Origin: Rotaria socialis
Lineage: Eukaryota > Rotifera > Eurotatoria > Philodinida > Philodinidae
Assembly: GCA_905331475.1 (NCBI GenBank)
Contig: CAJNYU010001042.1
Span: 1 to 64,000, forward strand
Length of the DNA stretch: 64,000 nt
Direction of reading: 5' to 3'
Part shown: positions 22,323 through 34,570 of the stretch, piece by piece
Position numbering within the stretch: position 1 is the first letter of the stretch
Layout of the letters: each line of letters opens with the position of its first letter
Made by a program: the position numbers and the translations under genes
The notes under the pieces: model-generated
What the model was told of the DNA's origin: nothing
The model's database searches: none
Seen by the model: only the letters and a program-made list of their open reading frames with translations

Positions 22323-24578
22323 GTGAATTACTTGTTTAGTTTTACTATTGAGGTTCGAAACATTCTATTACGATAGGGTAAATAATATCAGGACTGTGCT
22401 CATGAAGAACAAAAGATTCCTAGAGAAAAAACAAAGAATCTGTTTCCATTGAATATTCACTAGTTTTTATTAGAATGTCCCATGATATCCTAATTAGGAT
22501 AGAAAAATCAAGCATGAATAGATTGCATGTTATACACTAACTTAAATCAGCAGCTACTATTTTCTATCAATAAACTTGTGCTCTACGATTATAAATAAAT
22601 CAATTGTTTGTGATTTTAAAATTATATTATTCATATTATTGAAGAAATGAATCATCTATGAATATTATCGAACGACTGGTTTAGAAAAAGGCAAACTTCT
22701 TCATGCTGCCGCAAACTAGCGCAATATTATGATCACAGAACAAGACCAAAGGCTTGCTATATGTGTATTTCAAAGATGTTTGCGTGGATGAATAATGATA
22801 TCAAAATAAGCTAAAAAATAAGCCAATTAATAAACCTTAATCAAACAAATCATAATACTAGAAGGAATTTTTTTATATAGAAAACGATATCCAAATCTTC
22901 AATGATAAACAGATCAATTAAAATAAAATGAAAAATAAACATATTAAATGATAAATCTTTATTTTATTAATAAAAAAATGATTGTATCAATAAGAATTAA
23001 ATCTAATAAAATTCATATATTAAATAAATAGATGATTAATGATTGAACTAGAAAAAAAATTAAGATATGATGATAACAATAATTTTCAAAAGATGCACAT
23101 GAACATATTACTTATCATTTTTAATTAACTTACTTAAATTGATCTCCTCATATGTTCAACGTTCTGAATATTAATTCGTGCCACAATAGTAATCTTCAAA
23201 GTTTTCTTTTAAACTGAATAACTATATAGTTATTTTTACTTTCGTGATTTGTATATCAATAGAATTAAAAGAGTAAATAAAAATAAACTGCTTGTGACTT
23301 AGATCAAAGGTATCAAAGCCCTTACGTGAAAAGAAACTGAATACACAAGATTACATTTTTTCCTACGAGAATTGGAGTTCAATTTGCGCACAAAACGAAT
23401 TATTGAAGCTAGTTATGAACAGTATTCTGAAAGTTAACACTACTTACTAGGTACATATAATTCCAATAGTGATCAAATATAAGCCGTTTCTTTTCGAAGA
23501 GTAGACTTTGTGTAATATTTTTGCTTCAAATTGAAGTTTTTGTCAATGCTACAAAAAAGTGTAGAAATGTTTTCGATGCCTACTCTAAAGATCGAATTCG
23601 AGTGTATGTTGAAAACAATGTTGAGAGATGTTTGAAATATAAAAAAAGATCTTATTGTAGTCACAAGTATTGCCTTTTCAACGATTTATATGAACTTGCA
23701 TTTTAAGAATAGAAACTGTAAGAATTCTTCTCCTTCAAATAGATGAAGTGTATGCGTAAGTTAAATTGTCATGAGCTTTAGAATATTATGCAAATGTGCG
23801 ATGGTATATCACTCTGAGAGGTTGGGTCTTTATGTTCACTACAGTGTAAATAGAAAAATCATGGATCGATTAGTACAGATCACATGTACCTTCTATTTGA
23901 CGAACTTTGATTCTCATTTCGGCACTTCTTTTTGTATGGTGGATTTATTTGTTTTAATCAGCAATTGTCAGTTAGTATCCGTTATACATTCAAGAGCCGA
24001 TGAATGATTATTCATGTACAGTGAAGCATGGATTTCAGAGACTTCAAGAAAGGAGCACTATTTCAATACTCAATATCGGATCCATTTAAATAAAAATATG
24101 ATTCATATACTTAAAAATTGTCCTCCAAATATAAATTTAGTAGACTGTATCTGAATAGTCCTTGACAATGATATTCAAACAAGACGGTTGACAATGGTGA
24201 CATTTAGCCTTAGAAGTAGTATCCTACGATGAAATATGCTGCGAATGTATTCGAAATTTGCTTTTGAATCTAGTGGAATTTTGTTATCTACATTCCTGTT
24301 GAGATTATGTGGTGATTTTTTATGTTTTCATAACTATCGAGACAATAAACAATACAATGCAATCTACTAGAACGAAATATACACGAAGCATGTTTCATGA
24401 ACTCGAAATATATTTAATCAGAGTTTCAAAATATGAATTTCATTGTCCTACTAGTCCTTCTCAGGACTAGAGTGTGCGTCGAGCATACATGTCTAAGAGT
24501 TCTCTGCTTATCTGGAAACACACCAGAAATCAAATGCTCTAATAGATTCATCACCATAAAATCTACACCCAAAGTCGA

Positions 24579-24670
24579 ACTGAGATACACACCATAGATG
24601 CCCATCGCGGGTGAAAATCTGCCGCTGCCATCCCGCTACCGCACCGCCATGAGCATCTATGATACACACG
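24579..24670. repeat. imperfect hairpin with GC-rich loop
   Basis: CATAGATGCCCAT on the left is mirrored by ATGAGCATCTATG on the right. Between them is a GC-rich, locally atypical segment (CGCGGGTGAAAATCTGCCGC). It may be a remnant of a small inverted-repeat transposon; no target duplication was identified. Confidence 0.35.
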
Positions 24671-25686
24671 TCTCATAACAGTATCCACTCACTCCATTAT
24701 TTGCTATAGTAAACAGAAGTACAATTTGCATTCCATAATCAAAGACCGATATCCATCCACAATCAGTCTAAAAATCATTAGCGGAAATTACAGAACTGCT
24801 GTTCTGTATGCGAAGTAAAATGCGACAACTCGCTGCTGGATCAGACGACAGCTGAAAACATCTTGCTCAATCAACAATATATTCTATTTTGTACAAAAAC
24901 TTCACAATGTGTCCATATTAATGATGATCTTCGTGCATACTGTCACTGTGGCTTCTATTCAATACAGTTGTTTTGTAATCCAATCAGTTGAGTCCACTTC
25001 ATCATACTCTTGATTGTTTGCCGCTCTTGTTGAAAATTGCAAAAAAAAAACACCAATGACAACAGTCGATAAAGTGCGCCATTCTGTAATTATTTCTCAT
25101 GTACTTGAAAATACTGACGTAGTGTGATTTCGATATTGTTTTTCTCTATCGTTGTGCTTTCATCTCATCTACTTGTATTCTTTCGTTCTGTGTTTAATCC
25201 TTGGATAGCAATAACAAAAAAAGTTATTTTACGATTTCTCAAAATATTTACGACTGATTCCTTATATCAAATGGCCATAAAGATACTGTATGAAAAAAGT
25301 GATTTTTTGACGTAAGCGTAAACCATGCCTACACTTGTTTCATTAATGTTTTTGAATCAAAAAGTGAATGTTATTGTTATAATAAAATAAAAAAATAACA
25401 ATAAATTTCTCATCCCTAGTGACAAATACAAACAAAAGCAGTTACACAAATGCAACAAGTATCGATATATTGACTTTTGTCTAAAGATAACAACGAGACA
25501 GTACTCAAAGTAGTAAATCTTTGTTTGGCCTCTGTAAATGAATGAAATAATAGATTGTGCATTTCATATGTTCTAAAGAGTAATGACATGAATCATCTAA
25601 TAATTTCAGGTTGGCTCACGTATTCAAATATCGATAAAATACTCAATTTTATTCATAGAAAATAATATATAAGAAATCGATGTATA

Positions 25687-25962
25687 CCCAGGTCGAGCAT
25701 TACGGCTACCAGAAACGGTCGTATACGGTCGTTTCCTGCCGTTTCTCACCGCAAATGGCCGTAACTTGACGTTTTGGCATGCACCGTATTACGGCCGTAA
25801 TTAATCGTGTCGTAAACGGTTACTAAAGACCGTAATGTGGTTTGATATTTCCGTATCCGATCGTTTATGGCACGATACAAAAACGACCGTAATGCGGCGC
25901 ATACCAAACGGCCGTAAATTATGGTCAAACGGCCGTGTATGACACAAGTTGGTCGACCTGGG
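25687..25962. mobile_element. 276-bp MITE packed with ACGGCCGT palindromes, TA target duplication
   Basis: The ends are CCCAGGTCGA and TCGACCTGGG, flanked by TA on both sides (25685-25686 and 25963-25964). The interior carries close to twenty variants of ACGGCCGT/ACGGTCGT/ACGACCGT in both orientations, often followed by AA or TA. It is far more GC- and CpG-rich than its surroundings. Perfect 10-bp inverted ends with TA duplication suggest a non-autonomous Tc1/mariner-like element or another TA-inserting DNA transposon. It has no coding capacity. Confidence 0.7.
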
Positions 25963-26374
25963 TATCTACTTTCGACGAAAGAATTCAAAAATTATCCAGA
26001 TCGAATGTTTACTGAAGTAACCCTAGAGTGTAGATAAGAAAGTTATTGCTTCGATCACCCCATTATTTAAAGTACATTAATTTTCTCGACAGAAAATTTT
26101 CATTGATAAGAAACCCAACAAAGGTATCAGGGAGAGCACAAACTTTGGTAATGCTGTTTAGAAAAATGCAATTTTTATCTTCCTGCTGAATCACTTGATG
26201 CAGTTAACAAACAGAACAAAAGAAAAATACAGCAATATATATTTAACGGGCTTACTTTGCCATGTCACTAGCATTCGCTGTTTGTTATATCTGTAATAGG
26301 TCTTTGTGAGGGAAGCCGAAAACGATACATTCAGCCTTTGTTGAAAAACCTGTTAGTCTACATAAATTTTCTTG

Positions 26375-28742
26375 ATGAGTAGAGAAGCAATCGATAAACT
26401 AGTTCATAGTGCTCGTGAATTACTTGAAGCTAAAGACTATCTCGGAGCGCGCGAATTATATACACAAGGACTAAAATTGGATCCATTCGACGCTACATTA
26501 TGGAATTACAGATCAAATGTTCACATGAAGCTCCAACATCCAGAATTAGCTTTTACTGATGCTGCTCGCGGTCTTAAGCTTTTAGATGATAAACTTGCTC
26601 AGACAAATTTATCTCTGCCGGACCGTAACTTTTCAGTTTTCATGAAAATAGACCTGTTGTTCAGTTGTCTCCTTGCCGCTGAGAACCTAAATATTTGCGA
26701 AACAGCATTACAATTCATCGATCGGCTATTAACCAATTCGCACTTGCTATCCAACGAAGCGCGTCAAACTATTCTCTCAAAGCAAAAGTCGCTGAAACGC
26801 AAAATAAAAGCGCAGCGTCATGCTTTCGTTGTAGCAAACGATTCCTTGCGTATAAATCTGCACGATGCATTAGATTTAGGAACAATGCGTATGCCTAAAT
26901 ACTCGTGGAATGAATTTGAACCCTTCAATTCAGAGAATGACATAGAAACGCAATTGAACGAAATTAATATTATGCTTGAGCCAATTGCTCCTAAACTGCT
27001 GGTCGTCCGTATGTAAGTTTTTCACTTATTACCTCTTAGCGGCACGTTTTTCCATTTCAACTCATTATTCGAAATGCTTTCACTAGCTCCAAACATTCTC
27101 CAGATTCAGATGTAACGTATAAGGTTTTTGAAGGAAACAATATGTCCATTAAAAAAAGTATTACTATGACAAAATGCGGCACTATCAAGAGCCCATTTAT
27201 TTTCGTGAGGTGTTCAGTATTAAAAAAAATGCAGAATGTAAGCTTATTATTTGTCTTTTATCACAGTAAATATGACGTGAAGCTCTGGCACTCACCAAAC
27301 TAAATTTTCTCAAATCGAATAATCAGCTATTTTGATCACCCATACTTGGTCACATGAACTAGCCGAGGTGTTTCCAAATTTAAGGTACCCAAAAAAGCGT
27401 CCGAGAGATTTTGGGCGTGGGTTTTTATTGAAAGAGAAGTTCTTTGATGGTTAGAATTTTCCAGTTATATGATCATCTTGTTTATGACAAAGAATGCTTT
27501 TGAGTACTAATAACAGTATTCAGTTGCTAATCGGATAAATTAAGAGAACCCTAGAAAATTGTATCTATTTTACCTTTTCTTGAAAATTTTTGTATTCTTG
27601 AATTCAGGAAATCATTTCTTACGAAATCCTATCGTATTACCGAGTGACATTAAAGGCTTACATTTTGCATAGTTTTGAAGGGCATAGTATTTATCACCGG
27701 CTTTGAATTCTGAAATTTCCAGGTGAAAATAAAATGCTTTCGCAATGATTAATACATCTCATGAGATTTCTCTTCGACCAAACACATCAATTTACTTGAT
27801 TATTGTAGGCCTGACAACCCGACACATTTCGATTTTAACAAGGTTCCTGGCGCTTCGTCTTCTGAAGCCAGCAGACCCCAGTTAGGTATCATAGCACGCG
27901 AGAAAATCACGCGAAAGGAGAAGATTCTAGACGAACCTGGAATCTTCATTAACAACGGTTTATATGGTCCAAAATGTAACTATTGTAATAATATTGTATC
28001 GGCCTCTAAGGAAAAACCGGTTGATATAGATAAAACAGCATGTGCAAAATGTGAAGAACGATTTTGCAGTGTCCAATGCTGTGAGCTGGCTTTGAAAACT
28101 TATCATCAAGCTATATGCGGTCGCGATATTTCTGAAATTATGGAATACGTCGCCAGAGGTAGAACATGCAGCAGCTTACTTCACCTATTTGCATTCCGTG
28201 TGCTGGCAATGGCAGTTCAAAGCAACAAGCATCCGCTAGAGATGTCAGTCGTGAAGTACCTATCAGCAGGGACTAAGCAAAACGTGCCTTGGAATATTTA
28301 CTATTCTTACTTATTGTATTTGAGCATGCTTAAGACGTTGGGACTATGCCAGTATCGTGATATTGATAAGTTTGATTTTTGGGTTTACTACACGCTTCAA
28401 AACAAATTGCAATGCAACGTGTTTGGTGAATATAAAGCGCCGCAACAACCAGAAAATGGAAAGTTGCTTATTTTCAATAGTTTTTTAAATCATTCATGCG
28501 CTCCAAATGCAGTTTATTTTAAGGACAGGCATGCTCATCAAGTAGTTGTCGCATGTGAAGACATTGAAAAGTATCAGCAAGTTTTCATCAGCTACATTGA
28601 TCCGAACTGTCCAGTCAGTAAACGCCAACAATTATTTGAAGGGACGTTTGGGTTCACTTGTGCATGTGAACGCTGTGTTCACGAAATAGGAGCTGCCAAT
28701 GGCAAAGAGATACGGAAACAGACATCTCGTTCTAAAAAATGA
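26375..28742 (+). CDS. SMYD4-like: SMYD4-like TPR/SET/MYND lysine-methyltransferase-type protein, 523 aa
   Basis: Two exons, 26375-27012 and 27809-28742, sum to 1572 nt (524 codons with stop). The junction joins CGT-AT to G-CCT across a GT-AG intron of 796 bp. The N-terminal half is a TPR array (ARELLEAKDYLGARELYTQG, then LDPFDATLWNYRSNVHMKLQ) with helices to about residue 170. Exon 2 starts with the N-SET strand (LGIIAREKITRKEKILDEPG). It then has a MYND-type zinc cluster (CNYCNN ... CAKCEERFCSVQCC ... HQAIC) and the SET core (FLNHSCAPNAV, QVFISYID), followed by the post-SET cysteines CACERC. N-terminal TPRs with a MYND-split SET match SMYD4/SmydA rather than SMYD1-3. The ATG at 26375 opens the frame. 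The family acts in cytosol and nucleus as a putative protein lysine methyltransferase; the substrate is unknown. Confidence 0.85.
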
Positions 28743-29834
28743 AATGCTGTATACTACTATTCATTTTCAAACAGAACACACATTACGAACATTTTTTAAA
28801 AACATCATAGAAATGCGACATAGACCAGCTTTTTTCATTGATCTGAAAAGAGAATCTAGGGCTATCGAAGATTCCATGAGCATGGGCCAGTTTGAATCTT
28901 CTCTTTCTTCACTGTCAAAGCCCTCATTCATATTCTCAACATACAGAAACTATGAAGTAGTTTCTGACTAAAACAAAGAATAAAAGAAAAAGAATTGTCA
29001 TATCTTCATAAAAAATATGCAACAAAAAGAAAACGATATCGGCTTAATATAAGAAATGAAAAGTCTACTGAAGACTAATAGCGTTTTTCTTTAAACCATA
29101 GAAATCAATGCATACTACTCGTTCAAGAACGACAAGCTGGTAGTTTTTATCGAGTCCAAAATACGTGCTTACAGATCGTGTTGAATGCCTTAATTTAGAA
29201 CAGATACACATGGAGTAGACAAATTTTAGAGGAGATCGACACAGAAGATCATTAGCTTTACTAGTTATTTGAGTCATGTATGCTTCGCATATAGATACAG
29301 ATTCGAAACGTGCTGCAATGAATCTAATCGGTTTCGAGTAAATGGCAAAGTATTGCATTTAAGACAATGATACATAATTCAATGATACTCGGACTGACTA
29401 GCTATGCTCAAACCGAATACGATCTTCATTTGTGGTTAAATAAGAGACCAGAGATGAATATGATTAAAAAAAAGAGTAATAACCATCGAGTGATCATCCG
29501 AAAAATTTTCATTTCGATATTTTGATGAATAGCCCACAATAAATTGGGCACTGAATATCGATCAATATGTGGAAAAGCATTGGGTTTGATAGATACTAGC
29601 GAATGAATCACCTTCCGAAAGACGAAAAAAAATTAATCACCGCTTTTAAAGAATAACATACGAACTGATCCAAATGCCATTTGGTTGCCAAAAGTTATTT
29701 GAATCAAGTTAGGCATATTCAGATTTACATAAATGTAGATCATATGTAATTTATTACAAAAATAATTAACATGTAAAGATAAATGAAAGTGTTTTTTTCT
29801 GATCATGTATGGGAAAATACGATTACTATTTTGA
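28743..29834. other. intergenic, no supported gene
   Basis: The frame 28699-28971 overlaps the end of the SMYD4-like gene in another phase and lacks motifs. Minus-strand frames 29065-29358 and 29633-29920 have no family signature, and the second is a shadow of the E2 gene. Nothing else is seen. Confidence 0.45.
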
Positions 29835-30443
29835 TCAAATGAGTACACGATCGTACTGCACTCCATTGATGGTTCCACCTGCCATCGTTTGTCGAGCATT
29901 AGTTGTAAATGTTTTTGCATTCGAATTGAGAACTTTGGCTGCTTCTTTGTTTAGAGGATCACTTGGATTTGGGCTCTGTAGATCAGAGTAAAGTTCAAAA
30001 AATAGAAATCAAAATTGCAAAACTTACCGCGAAAAGAAAAATAATACCGAAAATAATCGATGTGAGGTTTAATACTGGAGTCCAGTCTTCTCTAGAAATG
30101 AATCGACACATGCATTTATAATATTACGTATAACATTTAGGCTCACCTCAAAATATTCAAACAAACATTGCCCTCAAGATCAATATTTGGATGATAGATC
30201 TTTTGTGTACATTTAACTTTAGGTGGTTCATACGGATAATTTTGTCCAATATCGAATGAAAATTTGAAGGAACCACCTCTATAGTAACCCTAAATTAGAA
30301 TCATTTTGAAATTAGTTCAATAATAGAGAGTGAAGTTGTATTCACATCATCAGGTGCTATAGTCAATATAAATCGAAGAAGATTGTTTGGATCAGGATAA
30401 GTCACTTGGCAAATGGACGGCAATGCGTCAAAGTCACTCGAAT
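29835..30443 (-). CDS. UBE2M-like: UBC12/UBE2M-like NEDD8-conjugating E2, 5' end not found
   Basis: Four exons on the minus strand: 30443-30346, 30289-30147, 30091-30028 and 29975-29835. They keep one frame and encode about 148 residues. The sequence runs through [20 protein letters not shown], then [35 protein letters not shown] (HPN motif and the catalytic Cys), and [15 protein letters not shown], ending ...[13 protein letters not shown] after the catalytic loop and the C-terminal ending resemble UBE2M. That E2 transfers NEDD8 to cullins. The first exon(s), including the start Met and the N-terminal peptide that binds the NEDD8 E1, were not found upstream. The model is therefore partial, or this copy lost its 5' end. 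The TAG acceptor before 30443 is intact. Confidence 0.85.
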
Positions 30444-32578
30444 CTATAAATAAACCAACAAAGCGTTTAATATCCAGTTGAATAAGCAAATTGATTACTT
30501 CTTAGTCTACAAACTTGACAATACATAAAATTTCTTTAGAATCAATTTAAGCCTCGGAAATAAATGTGGAAGCTTCGGATTTCATCTGAGAGTTATGTGT
30601 ACTGCAAAAAGTGCATGGGACATATGAGTCATTCTAGAATGTCTGAACACCAAAATTATCATGAGAAACTAGGCAATTTGATATCTGGATGCAGTTTTTG
30701 TGCATTTTGAGACATTTTTCAGGCGGTGTTTCGTTAGAAAGCTACGATTTAGTTCAAAACTAATATCAGATTCGGAATCAGCGCTAGAAACTGAGTCAAT
30801 TTATATATGTTGTGAATAATTCTGAGAAAAATTTGTTTTTTGAAAAGAAATCCCTGTACCCCTCCTCAAGGATGGTCTGGTCAAAAATGACAATTTTTTC
30901 GATAACTCAACCGTTTCTTGAGGGATCCTTCTCATCTTCGAACTCGACCGAGATATTCATGAGATTAAACTGTGTGGAAAATTTCATCACGATCTGACTC
31001 TCCTTTCGAAAGTTATCGTGCCTACTTCCGGTCAGACGGACACACTAACCGATTCGATAGTGTACACTTTTTTTTTTGAGTACACAAAAACGTGCTTCCA
31101 TCTTCAGTTATTACCCAACTCATATGAAAATGTAAGTATATGCCAGACCTAAGGTATGTTGCAATATTTATTCTCTAACTTGAATGAGAGCTAGTCGACA
31201 ACAAGTAAATACAAAATGAAAAATTCATCTTTGTGAATCAAATGTTCTCTACTGAAAAAATCGATACGTCATACTCCTGAATGGATTGTTTTAATCCTAT
31301 TAGTTTCAGAATTTCTTTTTTTTTTCATGAATAGATTTCAATAAGATCCAATGGAAATGAAATCAGAGATTCACATACAAACTTTAGCCTTTACAGATGA
31401 GTATGGTATCACGTTGTTTTTCCTTTCGCCTAAGTTGAGCCGAACTTATTCAACTTGCAGTTTAAAAATGGTCAGTATTAGTAGTAGTAAAAATAAGAAC
31501 TTCAATTACCTGCAACCACCAGCTTGTAAACAGCCAGCCCATGTGATTGATCGTTGTTTAATGTTACTCCATGTTCATTGTCTATGGGTCGAGGTTTAGT
31601 GATGGGGTATATATAATTCAGCATATCTGTCATAGAGAGTATAATTTAGTTTATCTGTTATCTTGTAAGTGTGAGCTCGATGCTTTTAGCAACATTAACT
31701 ACAAAATATATGACAAAACACGTGCCATGAAGATCATAGACGAGAAGAAACGAACGTCTAGACGTATGATATGAAAGCGCGATGCATATACCTGTACATA
31801 AGCCGTGTAAGTATAAAGAGAAAATAGCAGTACAATAAATACTATGACTAGTGGGAAATAAACTAACATAAAATCAAATCACATTGAATACATAGGAGTC
31901 CTAAGGAGAAAAAACTACGCGAGTATGTACCTACTAAAATTTTTGTCTCAAATTTATTGTAGATTCTATCGTGAACACGTTTCTCTGCAGCAGAGCCCAA
32001 ACATGATGCATCAAGTATTTAATAGCAGTTGACAGTTTTTAAGTAACGTCGTCTTCTATATATGTTTTATTTTCTTATATTATCTTCTGTTAATTTCTGA
32101 AACTCCTTATATACATAACTATTGTTTGCAATGGTAAAGTTGGTAGCAAATACGTTATAAACTAAAGCTTTTCTCAGGCTAACAATTGGATAGTGGTTTA
32201 CTATCTATTACGGTTCCAGTGAGTTGGGGTAGATCGATTTCAACTTAGTCACATAACATATATCGGTAAAGTAATGGGTTCTATTTTCTTCGTCGCTTCG
32301 ATTATTTGCAGAGTTATGGTACTAAATATACTTGACATTTGAAATGTTCATTAACTGTTGGAATTTTCTCGATAACTTACTAGATGAAAAAATTGAGTAT
32401 AGAATATTCTAGTGAAATTCGACTGTTTTTTTGCTTTCGAAGCAGGTAATTTATATCTTACAGCAGCAGTTTGTTTTTTCCAAATGACTCATTTATTATT
32501 ATTGCAACATCACGACATGTGCTATTACGATTTTCGTATTTCTGTTTTTCTTTTCTTTCGAAATATTTTTCAAAGATA
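30444..32578. other. intergenic, mixed repeats
   Basis: No coding gene recognised. Positions about 30780-31090 are locally less AT-rich and contain paired CTCAAGG/CTTGAGG words, which suggests an old repeat copy, but no clean ends were found. The missing first exon of the E2 gene could lie here but I could not identify it. Frames 31351-31599 and 31571-31774 lack support. Confidence 0.4.
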
Positions 32579-32791
32579 TGTCGCAGGTGGAACTAAAATT
32601 CAGGAAAATTGAAATTTCTCCTATAGGAGAAATTAAAATTTTAATCTCACCTAGGAGAAACTAAAATTTCAAGTTTTCTTTGAAAAACTCCAGTAAAAAT
32701 TGAAATTTTAAGTTCACCTAGGAGAAATTAAAATTTTAAGTTTTCCTAGGAGAATTTTAAATTTTCCTGAATTTTAATTTCTCCTGCGACA
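32579..32791. mobile_element. 213-bp Ginger-like MITE, 4-bp target duplication GATA
   Basis: The ends are TGTCGCAGG and CCTGCGACA, flanked by GATA at 32575-32578 and 32792-32795. The terminal repeats extend about 30 bp (TAAAATTCAGGAAAATT mirrored on the right). The interior is built from repeated CCTAGGAGAAATTAAAATTT words in both orientations. The TGTyG...CrACA ends, 4-bp duplication and word-repeat interior parallel the 2227-2978 element, so they probably belong to one superfamily. Confidence 0.75.
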
Positions 32792-32795
32792 GATA

Positions 32796-33808
32796 CACTC
32801 AATCTACACAAAATGGACAAAAATCGATGGGAAAGAAAAAAATCTACTTTATCTATCTATGACTAAGAAGTTAGGGAATTTCTAAAATAGTCTCTCTACT
32901 TTGTTCTACATCGAAAGATATAAAATTGTTGTGATTATAATCAGAAAATTTTCTAGAGTCACACAAAGATTGATCATTTTGAGTTTTAATGAGGCCATGA
33001 ATTGAAATAGATATTTCAGAATATTCTTTACTATATATCCTATTACTCGAAAGAACAAGTACAGCATTTCTCTTGTTCATTGAAGCTTGAACTTCAAAGC
33101 CGTTTCCCATGCACTAGGAAATATTCGGGCAAAACGGTGTGCATACAGCCAATATGGAAATTATCGAATCAAATATACTCAGTATAACGGTATTCACTAT
33201 CCATACAAATAAAAATAGCAACAGGTATATATGTACATTAATTAATTTACCTCTCCCCATGAAATTAATTTAGAAGTCATCACTTTTGAATTAATTATAA
33301 GATATTCGCTGATTTTTTCTATTTGAATGACTAAGATTTCAAGCTTCACAAAAAAAACAATTTGATTGAACTGGGCACGTCTTTTGTAAGAAAGCATTAT
33401 GAGCATTAATTTTGCTAAGGTTAAAGAGACGATCGAGTTTAACTGCATCGCTGCAACAGAATCTATGATCTAATGAAATCATATACTTTTATCTGATCGT
33501 TTCCACATCATGATTGGATAAAATAAGCACAATTATAAATAATATTAACTAGAACTACAAACAGAAAACATGTTTACGAAATTGAGAGATATGAGTCATC
33601 ATTGTGATGGAGCAATCAAATTCAATCACACATTTAAATGTTTATGCAAATATATCTATTTCTTTCTTCTCATCCTTTAAAAACATTTTCCACCTCTTGC
33701 CAAAAATAAACATTTTCGATTCATTCGTCCTTCTATTCATTTTATTCATTCACTTGTCATCAATAGAGTAATAGCTAACTAATCACGTGTGCACACCCAT
33801 CGTCAAAT
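32796..33808. other. intergenic upstream of the SMI1-like gene
   Basis: AT-rich sequence without a recognised gene. Minus-strand frames 32871-33110 and 33242-33448 have no motifs. The part 33660-33808 is pyrimidine-rich and probably includes the promoter and 5' UTR of the following gene. Confidence 0.45.
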
Positions 33809-34570
33809 ATGACAACGTTGAATGTTGATGACAACAACAGTATTGCTTCGCGCACACGTTCGAAACGTAAAATTAATGCTTCGGATCAAGGTGTTCAACA
33901 GAGTAATGGCAATGGTATGGTTGATCGAGTTGCAAAGCTATGGAATAAACTCAACGATGCTCTTGTATATGCGCCTTACTTTCAGAACACAAATCAGAAA
34001 GGAGTATCTGAAGAACGCATCAAACAAATTGAGTCTAAGTTGAAAGTTTCATTGCCAACTGAAATCCGTACAGTAATTAGTATACACGATGGGCAAAATA
34101 AGATCGGCTATGGACTGAGCCACCGTTTGGCAACAACTGATCTTCTTCCGGTTTCGCAATGGCGACCCTATGAGACAAACCATGAAGAATGTGAACTTCT
34201 GCTCGAATGTCTCGTCGATAAAAAGATCTATGAAACAGCTGAACTGCGCGACGATGTTCGAGATCATTTAACTGCATACCTCAATGGTATTAAACAAGCA
34301 TCAACAAACAACAGAAAAACTGAATATAGTATAGCTAACGATGATGTATTTCATGCATTACCCTGTGAGCTACTTATAATTGGCGAAGGTATGGACGATT
34401 ACACTGAGCAATATTTGTTGAGTGTACGAACAAGTCGAATCTACATGGCCATACATAATATACCTGAATGGACATTGATCGGTACTTTCAGTGACTGGAT
34501 AGACATGGGTACAGAAAATGCAATACGCGATAAAACAGACATTAAACAACTTCGCAACGATTTGAATTAG
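33809..34570 (+). CDS. SMI1/KNR4 (SUKH) family protein, 253 aa, intronless
   Basis: A single uninterrupted frame. After a basic, disordered N-terminus (RTRSKRK), residues about 40-230 carry the SMI1/KNR4 fold. The opening helix is WNKLNDALVYAPYFQ, then the signature SEERIKQIESKLKVSLPTEI and ISIHDGQN (family pattern: I-x2-L-E-x2-L...LP-x6-L-x2-HDGQ), then LLPVSQWRPYE, ending with LIGTFSDWIDM. In fungi Knr4 links cell-wall and calcineurin signalling; in bacteria SUKH proteins are immunity proteins. The role here is unknown. The lack of introns beside heavily spliced genes hints at transfer from fungi or bacteria, but that is inference. The ATG follows a pyrimidine-rich leader. AATAAA-type signals occur near 34650 and 34738. 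Confidence 0.8.
   Translation: MTTLNVDDNNSIASRTRSKRKINASDQGVQQSNGNGMVDRVAKLWNKLNDALVYAPYFQNTNQKGVSEERIKQIESKLKVSLPTEIRTVISIHDGQNKIGYGLSHRLATTDLLPVSQWRPYETNHEECELLLECLVDKKIYETAELRDDVRDHLTAYLNGIKQASTNNRKTEYSIANDDVFHALPCELLIIGEGMDDYTEQYLLSVRTSRIYMAIHNIPEWTLIGTFSDWIDMGTENAIRDKTDIKQLRNDLN

Larger units (their letters stand above)
21535..26374. other. 4.8-kb gene-poor region
   Basis: No gene with recognisable domains on either strand. It holds a CT-rich microsatellite (22281-22322), AT-rich filler, a short GC-rich imperfect hairpin (24579-24670) and the palindrome-rich MITE at 25687-25962. Open frames such as 21428-21808, 21886-22233 and 23771-24007 show no family motif and no supported splice structure. 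Confidence 0.5.

Noticed and set aside
28699-28971. Frame overlapping the end of the SMYD4-like gene
   Set aside because: Different phase, no similarity to SMYD C-termini; the gene stop at 28742 is plausible.
29065-29358. 97-codon minus-strand frame
   Set aside because: Looks mildly coding but has no motif, no start context and no splice partner.
30780-31090. Suspected transposon in a less AT-rich stretch
   Set aside because: CTCAAGG/CTTGAGG words are paired, but no terminal repeats or target duplication could be fixed.
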